NCBI RefSeq assembly: GCF_000585375.1
Contig: NZ_KK073874.1
Coordinates: 2,790,001-2,854,000, forward strand
Direction of reading: 5' to 3'
DNA from: Cryptosporangium arvum DSM 44712
GTDB taxonomy: Bacteria > Actinomycetota > Actinomycetes > Mycobacteriales > Cryptosporangiaceae
Length of the DNA stretch: 64,000 bases
Shown here in pieces: positions 8,831 to 16,669 of the stretch (within the stretch, counting starts at the first letter, position 1; the number at the start of each line of letters is the position of its first letter). The notes beneath the pieces were generated by a model that did no database searches, was not told where the DNA came from, and saw only the letters and a program-made list of their open reading frames with translations. The position numbers were made by a program, and so were the translations under genes.

Positions 8831-8845
8831 CTAGGAGGTACCGCG

Positions 8846-10123
8846 ATGAGCTTCACTCTCGTTTCCGACTTCCACGGCCGGCAGTACCGGGTGGGGGAGA
8901 ACGCCACCGACCTGACCGGCCGGTCCCGGGCCTGGATGCTCCGCGCGTCGTTGGCCGCGATGGCCGCCGCCGGCCTGCTTCAGTACGGCCTGGCCGCGGC
9001 GCTGCCCGCGCTGGCCCGCGGCAACGGCTGGAGCAGCACCGACGTGCTGTGCGTCCTCGGGTTGTGGGTCGCGGGCCAGGCCGGGGTCGCGGCCCCGGCC
9101 ACCGCGCTCTACCGCCGGGCCGGGACGCGGCTGTTGTTCCCGGCCGCGGTGCTCTGTGCCGCCGGGCTCGCGACGCCGGCCCACACCGGCAGCCTCACGC
9201 TCGTGCTGCTGGGCTACTCGGTGCTCGGCGGACTGGGGGCCGGGCTGGTCTACGTGGTGTGCATCGGGGTGGCCACCGAGTGGTTCCCGGAGCGGATCGC
9301 GGGCGTCACCGGCGCGGTGAGCGGCGCGTTCGGTTACGGCGCGGTGCCGTTCGTCGCGGTCGTGTACGTCGTGGACGCGGGCCCGATCCTGTTCGACGTC
9401 GCCGCCGTGCTGGTGGCGGTCGTCGTCACCGGCGCCGCGCTGGTGGTGCGCCGCCCGCCGGAGCGCTGGTGGCCGGCCGGGATCGACCCCCGGCTCTGGG
9501 CGCTCGACCGCCGCCTGAACCGCAGCATCCCGGCCAACGCCCCGGCGATCCGGTCGTACCGCCCGGCGGACGCCTGGCGCAGCGGGATGTTGCCGCTGAT
9601 GTGGGCGCTCGTCGGCGTCATCGCCGCGATGGCGCTGTTCGACCTGGGCTACCTGGCCGTCTCCGGAAGTACCGCCGCGATCGGTGTGCTCGCGCTGGCC
9701 ACCGGGCTGGCCCGGGTGGTCACCGGGCGGCTCTCCGACCGGCTCGGGCGCCGCCGGATGCTGATGGCCGCGCTGCTGCTCGGCGGGCTGGCCCAGTTCG
9801 GGCTGCTCGCCGGGGGAGAGCCGGGGCCGGTCGCGCTGTCGGCTGCGGTCGCCGGTGTCGGGACGGGCGCGGGGTACTCGCTGCTCGTCGGCCTGGTGCG
9901 CGACTGGTTCGGCGACGAGGCGACGCTGGTCAACTACGGCCTCGTCTACACCGGCAAGGCGGTCGGCGGGGTGGTGGGCCTGCTGCTGGTGGCGGCCAGT
10001 TCACCGGCCCGCGGCGAAATCGTCGCGGTCGTGGTGGTCGGTGCGCTCGGCGTCCTCGGGGCGTGCGCGGCGGGCCTTCTCCGCCGGCCCGGCCGCCCGG
10101 CCCTGCGCCTCCCGGGACGCTGA
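8846..10123 (+). CDS. MFS transporter, oxalate/formate antiporter (OFA) family
   Basis: A 425-residue integral membrane protein with about 12 transmembrane segments. The MFS loop motif is GRLSDRLGRRRM, and a repeat of related character (VATEWFPERIAGVTG and VRDWFGDEATLVNYG) is typical of OFA-family carriers. The start at 8846 is set by the perfect AGGAGGT at 8833-8839. The N-terminus FHGRQYRVGENATDLTGRSR is closely like that of the second transporter at 13696, so the two are paralogues. It is transcribed alone behind its own regulon operator. The likely role is uptake of oxalate, perhaps in exchange for formate or another carboxylate; the substrate is inferred from context. Confidence 0.88.
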   Translation: MSFTLVSDFHGRQYRVGENATDLTGRSRAWMLRASLAAMAAAGLLQYGLAAALPALARGNGWSSTDVLCVLGLWVAGQAGVAAPATALYRRAGTRLLFPAAVLCAAGLATPAHTGSLTLVLLGYSVLGGLGAGLVYVVCIGVATEWFPERIAGVTGAVSGAFGYGAVPFVAVVYVVDAGPILFDVAAVLVAVVVTGAALVVRRPPERWWPAGIDPRLWALDRRLNRSIPANAPAIRSYRPADAWRSGMLPLMWALVGVIAAMALFDLGYLAVSGSTAAIGVLALATGLARVVTGRLSDRLGRRRMLMAALLLGGLAQFGLLAGGEPGPVALSAAVAGVGTGAGYSLLVGLVRDWFGDEATLVNYGLVYTGKAVGGVVGLLLVAASSPARGEIVAVVVVGALGVLGACAAGLLRRPGRPALRLPGR

Positions 10124-10197
10124 CCCCACCGGCGTCCGACCAGCCACTTCGGATCGATTCCCGCAATCGGTGGACACCGCAGTGTGAACTGCGCCAC

Positions 10198-10230
10198 CAT
10201 ACTGATCACGTCATACGGTATGCAATATGC
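10198..10230. promoter_or_regulatory. Palindromic operator cluster before frc
   Basis: CATACGGTATG at 10212-10222 is a perfect 5-1-5 palindrome. A half-site CATACTG lies upstream at 10198-10204 and an ATATGC follows at 10225-10230. The cluster ends 28 bases before the frc start codon. The arrangement palindrome plus CAATATGC is repeated, in degenerate form, before hyi at 30009-30027. Confidence 0.7.
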
Positions 10231-10258
10231 AAGCGCCCGACGACGCAGGAGGACGACG

Positions 10259-11485
10259 ATGGGTAAGGCACTCGACGGAATCCGAATCCTCGACATGACG
10301 CACGTCCAATCCGGACCCTCCGCCACCCAGTTGCTCGCCTGGCTGGGAGCCGACGTCATCAAGCTCGAAGCCCCGGGCCGGGGCGACATCACCCGCGGCC
10401 AGCTCCGCGACCTGCCCGACGTCGACAGCCTGTATTTCACGATGCTGAACTGCAACAAGCGCAGCATCACGGTGAACATGAAGTCCGACGACGGCAAGGA
10501 GATCTTCACGAAGCTCGTCGGCGAAGCCGACGTGCTGGTGGAGAACTTCGGACCGGGCGTCGTCGACCGCTTCGGGTTCTCCTGGGAGCGGCTGCAGGAG
10601 CTCAACCCCGGGCTGATCTACGCCTCGATCAAGGGCTTCGGCCCCGGGCGCTACGCCGGGTTCAAGGCCTACGAGGTCGTGGCCCAGGCGATGGGCGGCT
10701 CGATGAGCACCACCGGCTACGAGGACGGCCCGCCGACCGCGACCGGCGCCCAGATCGGCGACTCCGGCACCGGCGTGCACCTGGTCGCCGGCATCCTCGC
10801 CGCGCTCTACCAGCGCACGAGCACCGGTCGCGGCCAGCGCGTTCAGGTGGCGATGCAGGACGCCGTGCTCAACCTGTGCCGGGTCAAGCTGCGCGACCAG
10901 CAGCGGCTGGCTCACGGTCCGCTCGGCGAGTACCCCAACGACAACTTCGGAGACGAGGTGCCGCGCTCGGGCAACGCGTCCGGCGGCGGCCAGCCCGGCT
11001 GGGCGGTGAAGTGCGCTCCCGGCGGGCCCAACGACTACATCTACGTGATCGTCCAGCCCACCGGGTGGGCACCGATCGCGAAGCTCATCGGCCGGCCCGA
11101 ACTCGCCGACGACCCGGCCTGGAACACCCCGAAGGCGCGGCTGAACAAGCTCGACAAGATGTTCGCGCTGATCGAGGAGTGGACCGAGAAGCACACCAAG
11201 TGGGCCGTGATGGAGGACCTGAACGCCCACGACATCCCCTGCGGCCCGATCCTGTCCACCCGTGAGCTGATCGAGGACGACACGCTCGCGCAGCTCGGCT
11301 CGGTCGTCGAGGTCGACCACCCGGAGCGCGGCGCGTTCAAGACCGTCGGCATGCCGATCAAGCTGTCCGATTCCCCCGTCGAGGTCGAGCGGTCACCGCT
11401 GCTCGGCGAGCACACCGACCAGGTTCTGGCCGAGCTCGGTCTGGCCGACCGCGCCGACGCGTACCGCGCCGCCGGCGCGATCTGA
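10259..11485 (+). CDS. frc: Formyl-CoA:oxalate CoA-transferase
   Basis: A 408-residue class III (CaiB/BaiF) CoA-transferase that moves CoA from formyl-CoA to oxalate, giving oxalyl-CoA and formate. Similarity to the Oxalobacter formigenes enzyme is strong: [41 protein letters not shown] and [11 protein letters not shown]. The catalytic aspartate is D168 in QIGDSGTG. The glycine loop, GGGGQ in Oxalobacter, reads SGGGQ here. The start at 10259 follows AGGAGGA at 10247-10253. It heads an operon that continues with an acyl-CoA synthetase, a second transporter, a ketopantoate-reductase-like protein and formate dehydrogenase. This gene is the firmest evidence that the regulon handles oxalate. Confidence 0.95.
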   Translation: MGKALDGIRILDMTHVQSGPSATQLLAWLGADVIKLEAPGRGDITRGQLRDLPDVDSLYFTMLNCNKRSITVNMKSDDGKEIFTKLVGEADVLVENFGPGVVDRFGFSWERLQELNPGLIYASIKGFGPGRYAGFKAYEVVAQAMGGSMSTTGYEDGPPTATGAQIGDSGTGVHLVAGILAALYQRTSTGRGQRVQVAMQDAVLNLCRVKLRDQQRLAHGPLGEYPNDNFGDEVPRSGNASGGGQPGWAVKCAPGGPNDYIYVIVQPTGWAPIAKLIGRPELADDPAWNTPKARLNKLDKMFALIEEWTEKHTKWAVMEDLNAHDIPCGPILSTRELIEDDTLAQLGSVVEVDHPERGAFKTVGMPIKLSDSPVEVERSPLLGEHTDQVLAELGLADRADAYRAAGAI

Positions 11486-11496
11486 GGAGAGTTCCG

Positions 11497-13620
11497 ATGG
11501 CTTACGACACCGACGCTGTCCGGCGCGTTCTCGACGCCGCGAAAGGTCGGGACTCGCTGACCGCCCCCGAAGGCCGGGCCGTCGTCGAGGCCTACGGCAT
11601 CCGCACCCCCGGCGAGGGCCTCGCCACCAACCCCGAGGACGCGGTCGCGGTCGCCACTGCGATCGGCTTCCCCGTCGTGCTGAAGATCGTCTCCCCGGAC
11701 ATCCTCCACAAGACCGAAGCCGGGGGAGTGATCGTCGGGGTCGCCGACGGCGCGGCGGCCGCGGACGCCTACCGCACGATCGTGCGCAACGCCCGCGAGT
11801 ACGACGCCGACGCCCGGATCGTCGGCGTCCAGGTGCAGGAGCAGCTCACCAGCGGTCACGAGGTGATCGTCGGCGCGGTCACCGACCCGACGTTCGGCAA
11901 GATCGTCGCGTTCGGACTCGGCGGCGTGCTGGTCGAGGTGCTCAAGGACGTGACGTTCCGGCTGGCGCCGACGTCGCTGGAGACCGCCCGTTCGATGGTC
12001 GACGGCATCAAGGCGGCCGAGATCCTGCGCGGGGTGCGCGGGGCCGAGCCGGCCGACCCCGAGGCGCTCGCGGACCTCATCACGAAGGTGTCCGACCTGG
12101 TCACCGACTTCCCGGAGATCGCCGAGGTCGACCTCAACCCGGTGCTGGCCACCAGCACCGGCGCCACCGCCGTGGACGTCCGGATCCTGGTCGACCCGGC
12201 GGCGGCGAAGACTCCGGTGCGCTTCGGGCGCGACGAGATCCTCGCGTCGATGAACCGGATCATGCGCCCGGCCGCCGTCGCGGTCATCGGGGCGTCCGGC
12301 GAGGACGGCAAGATCGGCAACTCGGTGATGAAGAACCTGGTCAACGGCGGATATCGGGGTCGGATCCACCCGGTGAACCCGAAGGCGGCCGACATCCTCG
12401 GGTTGCCCGCCGTGAAGAGCATCACCGACGTCCCGGGCGACGTCGACGTGGCGATCTTCGCGATCCCGGCGAAGTTCGTGCCGCAGGCTCTGGAGGAGGC
12501 CGGGGCCAAGGGGGTCGCCGGGGCGATCCTGATCCCGTCGGGCTTCGGCGAGACCGGCAACCACGATCTCCAGGACGAGGTCGTCGAGATCGCCCGCAAG
12601 CACGGGGTACGCATCCTCGGGCCGAACATCTACGGCTACTACTACACCCCCGAGCACCTCTCGGCGACGTTCTGCACCCCCTACGACGTGCCGGGCGGCG
12701 TCGCGCTCTCCTCGCAGAGCGGCGGCATCGGGATGGCGATCCTCGGCTTCAGCCGCTCGGCCCAGATGGGCGTTTCGGCGATCGTCGGGGTCGGCAACAA
12801 GGCCGACATCGACGAGGACGACCTGCTGACGTTCTTCGAGGACGACCCCCACACGCACCTGATCGCCATGCACCTGGAGGACCTCAAGGACGGGCGGGCG
12901 TTCGCCGAGACCGCGCAGCGTGTGTCGAAGCGCAAGCCGGTGATCGTGCTGAAGGCCGGCCGCACCTCGGCGGGGGCGCGGGCGGCCGGTTCGCACACCG
13001 GCGCGCTGGCCGGTGACGACGCGGTCTACGACGACATCCTGCGCGAGAGCGGCGTGGTCCGGGCACCTGGGCTCAACGACATGCTCGAGTACGCCCGGGG
13101 CGTACCGCTGCTACCCACGCCGCAGGGCGAGAACGTCGTGATCATCACCGGGGCCGGCGGCTCCGGGGTGCTGCTCTCCGACGCCTGCGTCGACAACGGG
13201 TTGTCGCTGATGCACATCCCGGGCGACCTGGACGAGGCGTTCCGCGCGTTCATCCCGCCGTTCGGCGCGGCCGGCAACCCGGTCGACATCACCGGCGGCG
13301 AACCACCGTCCACGTACCGGAACACGGTCGCGCTGGGCCTCTCCGACCCCCGGATCCACTCCCTGATCCTGGGTTACTGGCACACGATCGTGACGCCGCC
13401 GATGACGTTCGCCGAGCTCGTCGTCGACGTCGTCGAGGAGTTCCGGGCCCGGGGGATCCACAAGCCGGTCGTGGCCTCGCTCTCCGGTGACGTCGAGGTC
13501 GAGGAAGCGAGCGAGTTCCTCTACCGCCACGGGATCGTGGCCTACCCCTACACGACCGAGAAGCCGGTGGCTGTCCTCGGCGCCAAGTACCGATGGGCCC
13601 GCGCCGCGGGCCTGCTCTGA
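11497..13620 (+). CDS. ADP-forming acyl-CoA synthetase, fused subunits (candidate oxalate-CoA ligase)
   Basis: A 707-residue NDP-forming acyl-CoA synthetase (acid + ATP + CoA to acyl-CoA + ADP + Pi). The ATP-grasp (beta-type) domain comes first (about 1-235), followed by the CoA-binding and ligase (alpha-type) domains (about 245-707), the reverse of the more common alpha-beta order. The phosphohistidine is H500 in SHTGALAG. In the CoA-ligase domain GPNIYGYYYTP replaces the usual GPNC-type motif. It begins 11 bases after frc and precedes the second transporter. A role in charging oxalate (or formate/acetate) with CoA, priming or replacing Frc, is inferred from position only. Confidence 0.85.
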   Translation: MAYDTDAVRRVLDAAKGRDSLTAPEGRAVVEAYGIRTPGEGLATNPEDAVAVATAIGFPVVLKIVSPDILHKTEAGGVIVGVADGAAAADAYRTIVRNAREYDADARIVGVQVQEQLTSGHEVIVGAVTDPTFGKIVAFGLGGVLVEVLKDVTFRLAPTSLETARSMVDGIKAAEILRGVRGAEPADPEALADLITKVSDLVTDFPEIAEVDLNPVLATSTGATAVDVRILVDPAAAKTPVRFGRDEILASMNRIMRPAAVAVIGASGEDGKIGNSVMKNLVNGGYRGRIHPVNPKAADILGLPAVKSITDVPGDVDVAIFAIPAKFVPQALEEAGAKGVAGAILIPSGFGETGNHDLQDEVVEIARKHGVRILGPNIYGYYYTPEHLSATFCTPYDVPGGVALSSQSGGIGMAILGFSRSAQMGVSAIVGVGNKADIDEDDLLTFFEDDPHTHLIAMHLEDLKDGRAFAETAQRVSKRKPVIVLKAGRTSAGARAAGSHTGALAGDDAVYDDILRESGVVRAPGLNDMLEYARGVPLLPTPQGENVVIITGAGGSGVLLSDACVDNGLSLMHIPGDLDEAFRAFIPPFGAAGNPVDITGGEPPSTYRNTVALGLSDPRIHSLILGYWHTIVTPPMTFAELVVDVVEEFRARGIHKPVVASLSGDVEVEEASEFLYRHGIVAYPYTTEKPVAVLGAKYRWARAAGLL

Positions 13621-13695
13621 CCTGGTTTGTGAGCCAACTCAGTACGGCGGTGAACAGCGGCACCCGTTCCGAACCCCTGCTCCTGGAGGTCCAGC

Positions 13696-15087
13696 GTGAG
13701 TACTTCCGAAATGTCCAAGCCCGACGGACAGACTGATGGGTATCGAGAAGTAAAGGACGTGAACGGCCGCGTCTACCGGGTCGGGGAGACCGATCAGCAG
13801 ATCCTGGGTCGCTCCCGTCGGTGGATGGTCATCCTGCCCTGGTTCGCCATGATGGCGATCAGCTCGTCGGAGTACGCGTTCACCTCCGCCGAGGAGACGC
13901 TGTCCAGTGCGCACAACTGGCACGGCTCGCACATCTTCTGGTTGCTCGGCGTCTGGGTCTTCTTCCAGGCGGCGGTCGCGTTCCCGGTCGGCAAGCTCCG
14001 GGAGAGCGGCCGCCTCCCGGTGAAGGCCGCGATGATGCTGGGTGCGATCGGGACCGTGCTGGGCTATGTGGCGCTCGCTTACGCACCGAACGTGTTCTGG
14101 GCCTACCTGGGCTTCGGGTTCTTCGGCGGCACCGGCGCGGGCATCGTCTACGCGACCTGCGTCAACATCGTCGGGAAGTGGTACCCGGAGCGGAAGGGCG
14201 GCAAGACCGGCTTCGTCAACGGCGGCTTCGCCTACGGATCGGTGCCGTTCATCTTCCTGTTCAAGTCGTACATGGACACCAGCAACTACAGCGGCCTGCT
14301 GCTCGTCGTCGGTCTGTTCCTGGCGTTCGCGGTCGCGGCCAGCGGCTTCTTCATGGCCGACCCGCCGAAGAACTGGTGGCCGCCGCACGTCGACCCGCTG
14401 CGTGCCTCGGCCGATGACCCGCGGATCCGCCGGTCGCTGGAGATGAACCCGCCCGCGGTGAAGCAGTACACGCCGATGGAGGCCGTCCGGACCGGCATCC
14501 TGCCGCTGATGTGGTTCTGTCTGCTCTGCACGGCAGGTATCAACATCTTCGGCATCGCGTTCCAGGTGCCGTTCGGCGACGAGATGGGCTTCGCCGGCGG
14601 GATCGTGGCGCTGGCGATGAGCCTGAAGGCGATCGTCAACGGCACCGGCCGGGGCGTCATCGGCTGGATCTCCGACCGGTACGGCCGGCGCCGGACGCTG
14701 ATCTTCGTCTGCTTCGTGCTCGGGCTCTCGCAGTACGCGGTGTACTTCTCCGGCTCGATCGGGAGCCTCCCGCTCTTCCTGCTCGCCTCGATGGTGTCCG
14801 GCTTCGGTGGTGGTGCGATCTTCCCGCTGTTCGCGGCGATGACCGCGGACTACTTCGGGGAGAACAACAACGCCTCCAACTACGGCCTGGTCTACAGCTC
14901 GAAGCTCGTGTCCGGCCTGGTCGGATCCGGTCTCGGCGCGGTGGTCGTCGCGACCTGGGGCTACGGCGGCGCGTTCATCCTGGCCGGCTCGATCGGCCTT
15001 GGCGCCGGCTGCCTGGCGTTCTTCCTCAAGCAGCCCGGACGCAACCTGCGCGACCTGCGTCAGGAATCAGTTGCCCTGTCTGCCTGA
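13696..15087 (+). CDS. MFS transporter, oxalate/formate antiporter (OFA) family, second copy
   Basis: A 463-residue 12-helix MFS carrier. WISDRYGRRRTLIF is the MFS cytoplasmic loop motif, and the N-terminus VNGRVYRVGETDQQILGRSR is shared with the transporter at 8846. The C-half AMTADYFGENNNASNYGLVY is characteristic of OFA-family proteins. The GTG start at 13696 follows TGGAGGT. It is third in the frc operon, so oxalate or formate is the expected substrate. Two paralogues in one regulon could split uptake and antiport, or serve different C1/C2 acids. A strong hairpin follows immediately (15094-15133). Confidence 0.88.
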   Translation: MSTSEMSKPDGQTDGYREVKDVNGRVYRVGETDQQILGRSRRWMVILPWFAMMAISSSEYAFTSAEETLSSAHNWHGSHIFWLLGVWVFFQAAVAFPVGKLRESGRLPVKAAMMLGAIGTVLGYVALAYAPNVFWAYLGFGFFGGTGAGIVYATCVNIVGKWYPERKGGKTGFVNGGFAYGSVPFIFLFKSYMDTSNYSGLLLVVGLFLAFAVAASGFFMADPPKNWWPPHVDPLRASADDPRIRRSLEMNPPAVKQYTPMEAVRTGILPLMWFCLLCTAGINIFGIAFQVPFGDEMGFAGGIVALAMSLKAIVNGTGRGVIGWISDRYGRRRTLIFVCFVLGLSQYAVYFSGSIGSLPLFLLASMVSGFGGGAIFPLFAAMTADYFGENNNASNYGLVYSSKLVSGLVGSGLGAVVVATWGYGGAFILAGSIGLGAGCLAFFLKQPGRNLRDLRQESVALSA

Positions 15088-15093
15088 TCGCCC

Positions 15094-15133
15094 CCGCGTG
15101 GCCGCGCCGGCGGAATCCGGCGCGGCCACGCGG
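15094..15133 (+). terminator. Strong 17-bp hairpin between the transporter and the panE-like gene
   Basis: Two perfectly complementary 17-base arms (15094-15110 and 15117-15133) flank a six-base loop, seven bases after the transporter stop. There is no T-tract, as is usual in actinobacteria. Because the next gene (15154) continues in the same direction, it probably acts as a partial terminator or mRNA end that lowers expression of the reductase and formate dehydrogenase genes relative to frc. Confidence 0.65.
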
Positions 15134-15153
15134 ACCCATCCGTGAGGAGCAGT

Positions 15154-16143
15154 ATGAGGATCGCCGTGCTCGGCGCCGGTGCGATCGGTGCGTACGTGGG
15201 CGCCGCCCTGCATCGCGGGGGCGCCGAGGTGCACCTGATCGCCCGCGGACCCCACCTGGCCGCCCTGCGGGAACACGGGGTGCGCGTGTTCAGCCCCCGG
15301 GGCAACTTCACCGCCGCCGCCTCCGCCACCGACGACCCCCGCGAGGTCGGCCCGGTCGACTACGTCTTCCTGGGTCTGAAGGCCCACCAGTACGCCGGGT
15401 GCGGATCGCTGATCTCCCCGCTGCTCGGTCCGGACACCGCGGTGATCGCGGCCCAGAACGGCATCCCCTGGTGGTACTTCCACGGGTTGACCGGGCCGCT
15501 GCGCGATCGCCGGATCGAAGCCGTCGACCCGGGCGGCACGGTCTCCGAGGTCCTCCCGGTCCGCCGCGCGATCGGCTGCGTCGTCTACTGCTCGACCGAG
15601 ATCGAGTCGCCGGGCGTCATCCGGCACCTCGAGGGGACGCGGTTCTCGATCGGTGAGCCGTCGGGCGAGGTCTCCGACCGGTGCCGCGCGTTCAGTGACG
15701 CGATGGTGGCCGGGGGTCTCAAGTGTCCGGTCGAGTCGAATCTGCGTGACGACATTTGGGTCAAGCTGATGGGTAACGTCGCATTCAACCCGCTGTCTGC
15801 CCTGACCAGGGCTACCATGATCGAGATGTGCGGGCACCCTGGTGTCCGTGGCCTGATCGCCGAGATGATGCGGGAGACGGTCGCGATCGCGGGCGCGACC
15901 GGGTGCCATCCGTCGATCTCGATCGACCGCCGGATCGCCGGTGCCGCCCGCGTCGGCCACCACAAGACGTCCACTCTCCAGGATCTGGAAGCGGGCAAGG
16001 AACTCGAGCTCGAGGCGATCATCGGCGCGGTCGTGGAGATCGCGACGCTGACCGGGGTTCCCGCGCCCACCCTGCGCAACGTCTACGCCGCGGTCGATCT
16101 GCTGGCGCGCACCGTGACCGGGCCTCGCGTCCCGGTCGCGTGA
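15154..16143 (+). CDS. Ketopantoate reductase (PanE/ApbA) family protein, probable oxalyl-CoA reductase
   Basis: A 329-residue member of the 2-dehydropantoate 2-reductase family. The Rossmann motif GAGAIGAYVG is at the N-terminus; GLKAHQ carries the usual catalytic lysine, with DDIWVKLMGNVAFNP and HHKTSTLQDLEAGKELELEA following. The start at 15154 follows GAGGAG. Pantothenate genes are absent; instead it lies between an OFA transporter and formate dehydrogenase in the frc operon. In Methylobacterium extorquens the paralogue PanE2 is the NADPH-dependent oxalyl-CoA reductase that makes glyoxylate, and glyoxylate-using enzymes (gcl, hyi, glxR) are in this regulon. That role is inferred here; a housekeeping panE is the alternative. 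Confidence 0.85.
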   Translation: MRIAVLGAGAIGAYVGAALHRGGAEVHLIARGPHLAALREHGVRVFSPRGNFTAAASATDDPREVGPVDYVFLGLKAHQYAGCGSLISPLLGPDTAVIAAQNGIPWWYFHGLTGPLRDRRIEAVDPGGTVSEVLPVRRAIGCVVYCSTEIESPGVIRHLEGTRFSIGEPSGEVSDRCRAFSDAMVAGGLKCPVESNLRDDIWVKLMGNVAFNPLSALTRATMIEMCGHPGVRGLIAEMMRETVAIAGATGCHPSISIDRRIAGAARVGHHKTSTLQDLEAGKELELEAIIGAVVEIATLTGVPAPTLRNVYAAVDLLARTVTGPRVPVA

Positions 16144-16171
16144 CCCGCCCGGACCGCAACAGGAGGCACCG

Positions 16172-16669
16172 ATGACACGGACCGACGAGTCACGCGCCGC
16201 GCTGGAGCCACCGGCGTTACGCCGCAGGCGCCGTACCGAGCCCGCGAACCCGCTGGCCGGCCTCGATCCGCAGCTGGTGCTCACCGTGCGCAGAGTGGTG
16301 GAGGCCCACCGCGACTGGCGCGGGCCGCTGCTGCCGGTGCTGCACGCGTTGCAGGACGAGCTCGGGTACCTGCCGGCCGACGCGACACCGATCCTGGCGC
16401 ACGAGCTGAACCTCTCGCGGGCCGAGGTGCACGGCGTGATCACGTTCTACACCGACTTCCGGTCCGAGCCCGGCCCGACCAGAACCGTGCGCATCTGCCG
16501 GGCCGAAGCCTGCCAGGCGGTCGGCGCGGAGTCGTTGGTGGAGGCGGCCGGCGGCCGCGCCGAGCAGGTGTTCTGCCTGGGCAACTGCGCGCTCGGCCCC
16601 TCGGTGGAGGTCGACGGCCGGGTACTCGGCCGGGTCACCCCGGAGAAGCTGCGCGAGGTGCTGTCGTGA
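16172..16669 (+). CDS. fdsG: NAD-dependent formate dehydrogenase, gamma subunit (NuoE-like)
   Basis: A 165-residue thioredoxin-fold [2Fe-2S] protein of the NuoE/FdsG type, part of the soluble molybdenum NAD+-formate dehydrogenase. Cluster ligands are C109 and C114 (RICRAEACQ) and C135 and C139 (FCLGNCA); HGVITFYTDF is a family signature. An AGGAGG at 16161-16166 sets the ATG at 16172. The N-terminal 30 residues are a basic extension. The GTG of fdsB overlaps its stop. It passes electrons between the FeS chain and the FMN/NAD site of FdsB. Confidence 0.92.
   Translation: MTRTDESRAALEPPALRRRRRTEPANPLAGLDPQLVLTVRRVVEAHRDWRGPLLPVLHALQDELGYLPADATPILAHELNLSRAEVHGVITFYTDFRSEPGPTRTVRICRAEACQAVGAESLVEAAGGRAEQVFCLGNCALGPSVEVDGRVLGRVTPEKLREVLS

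Noticed and set aside
8786-8845. Upstream start for the first OFA transporter
   Set aside because: It would translate the operator and the AGGAGGT; ATG 8846 has ideal spacing.
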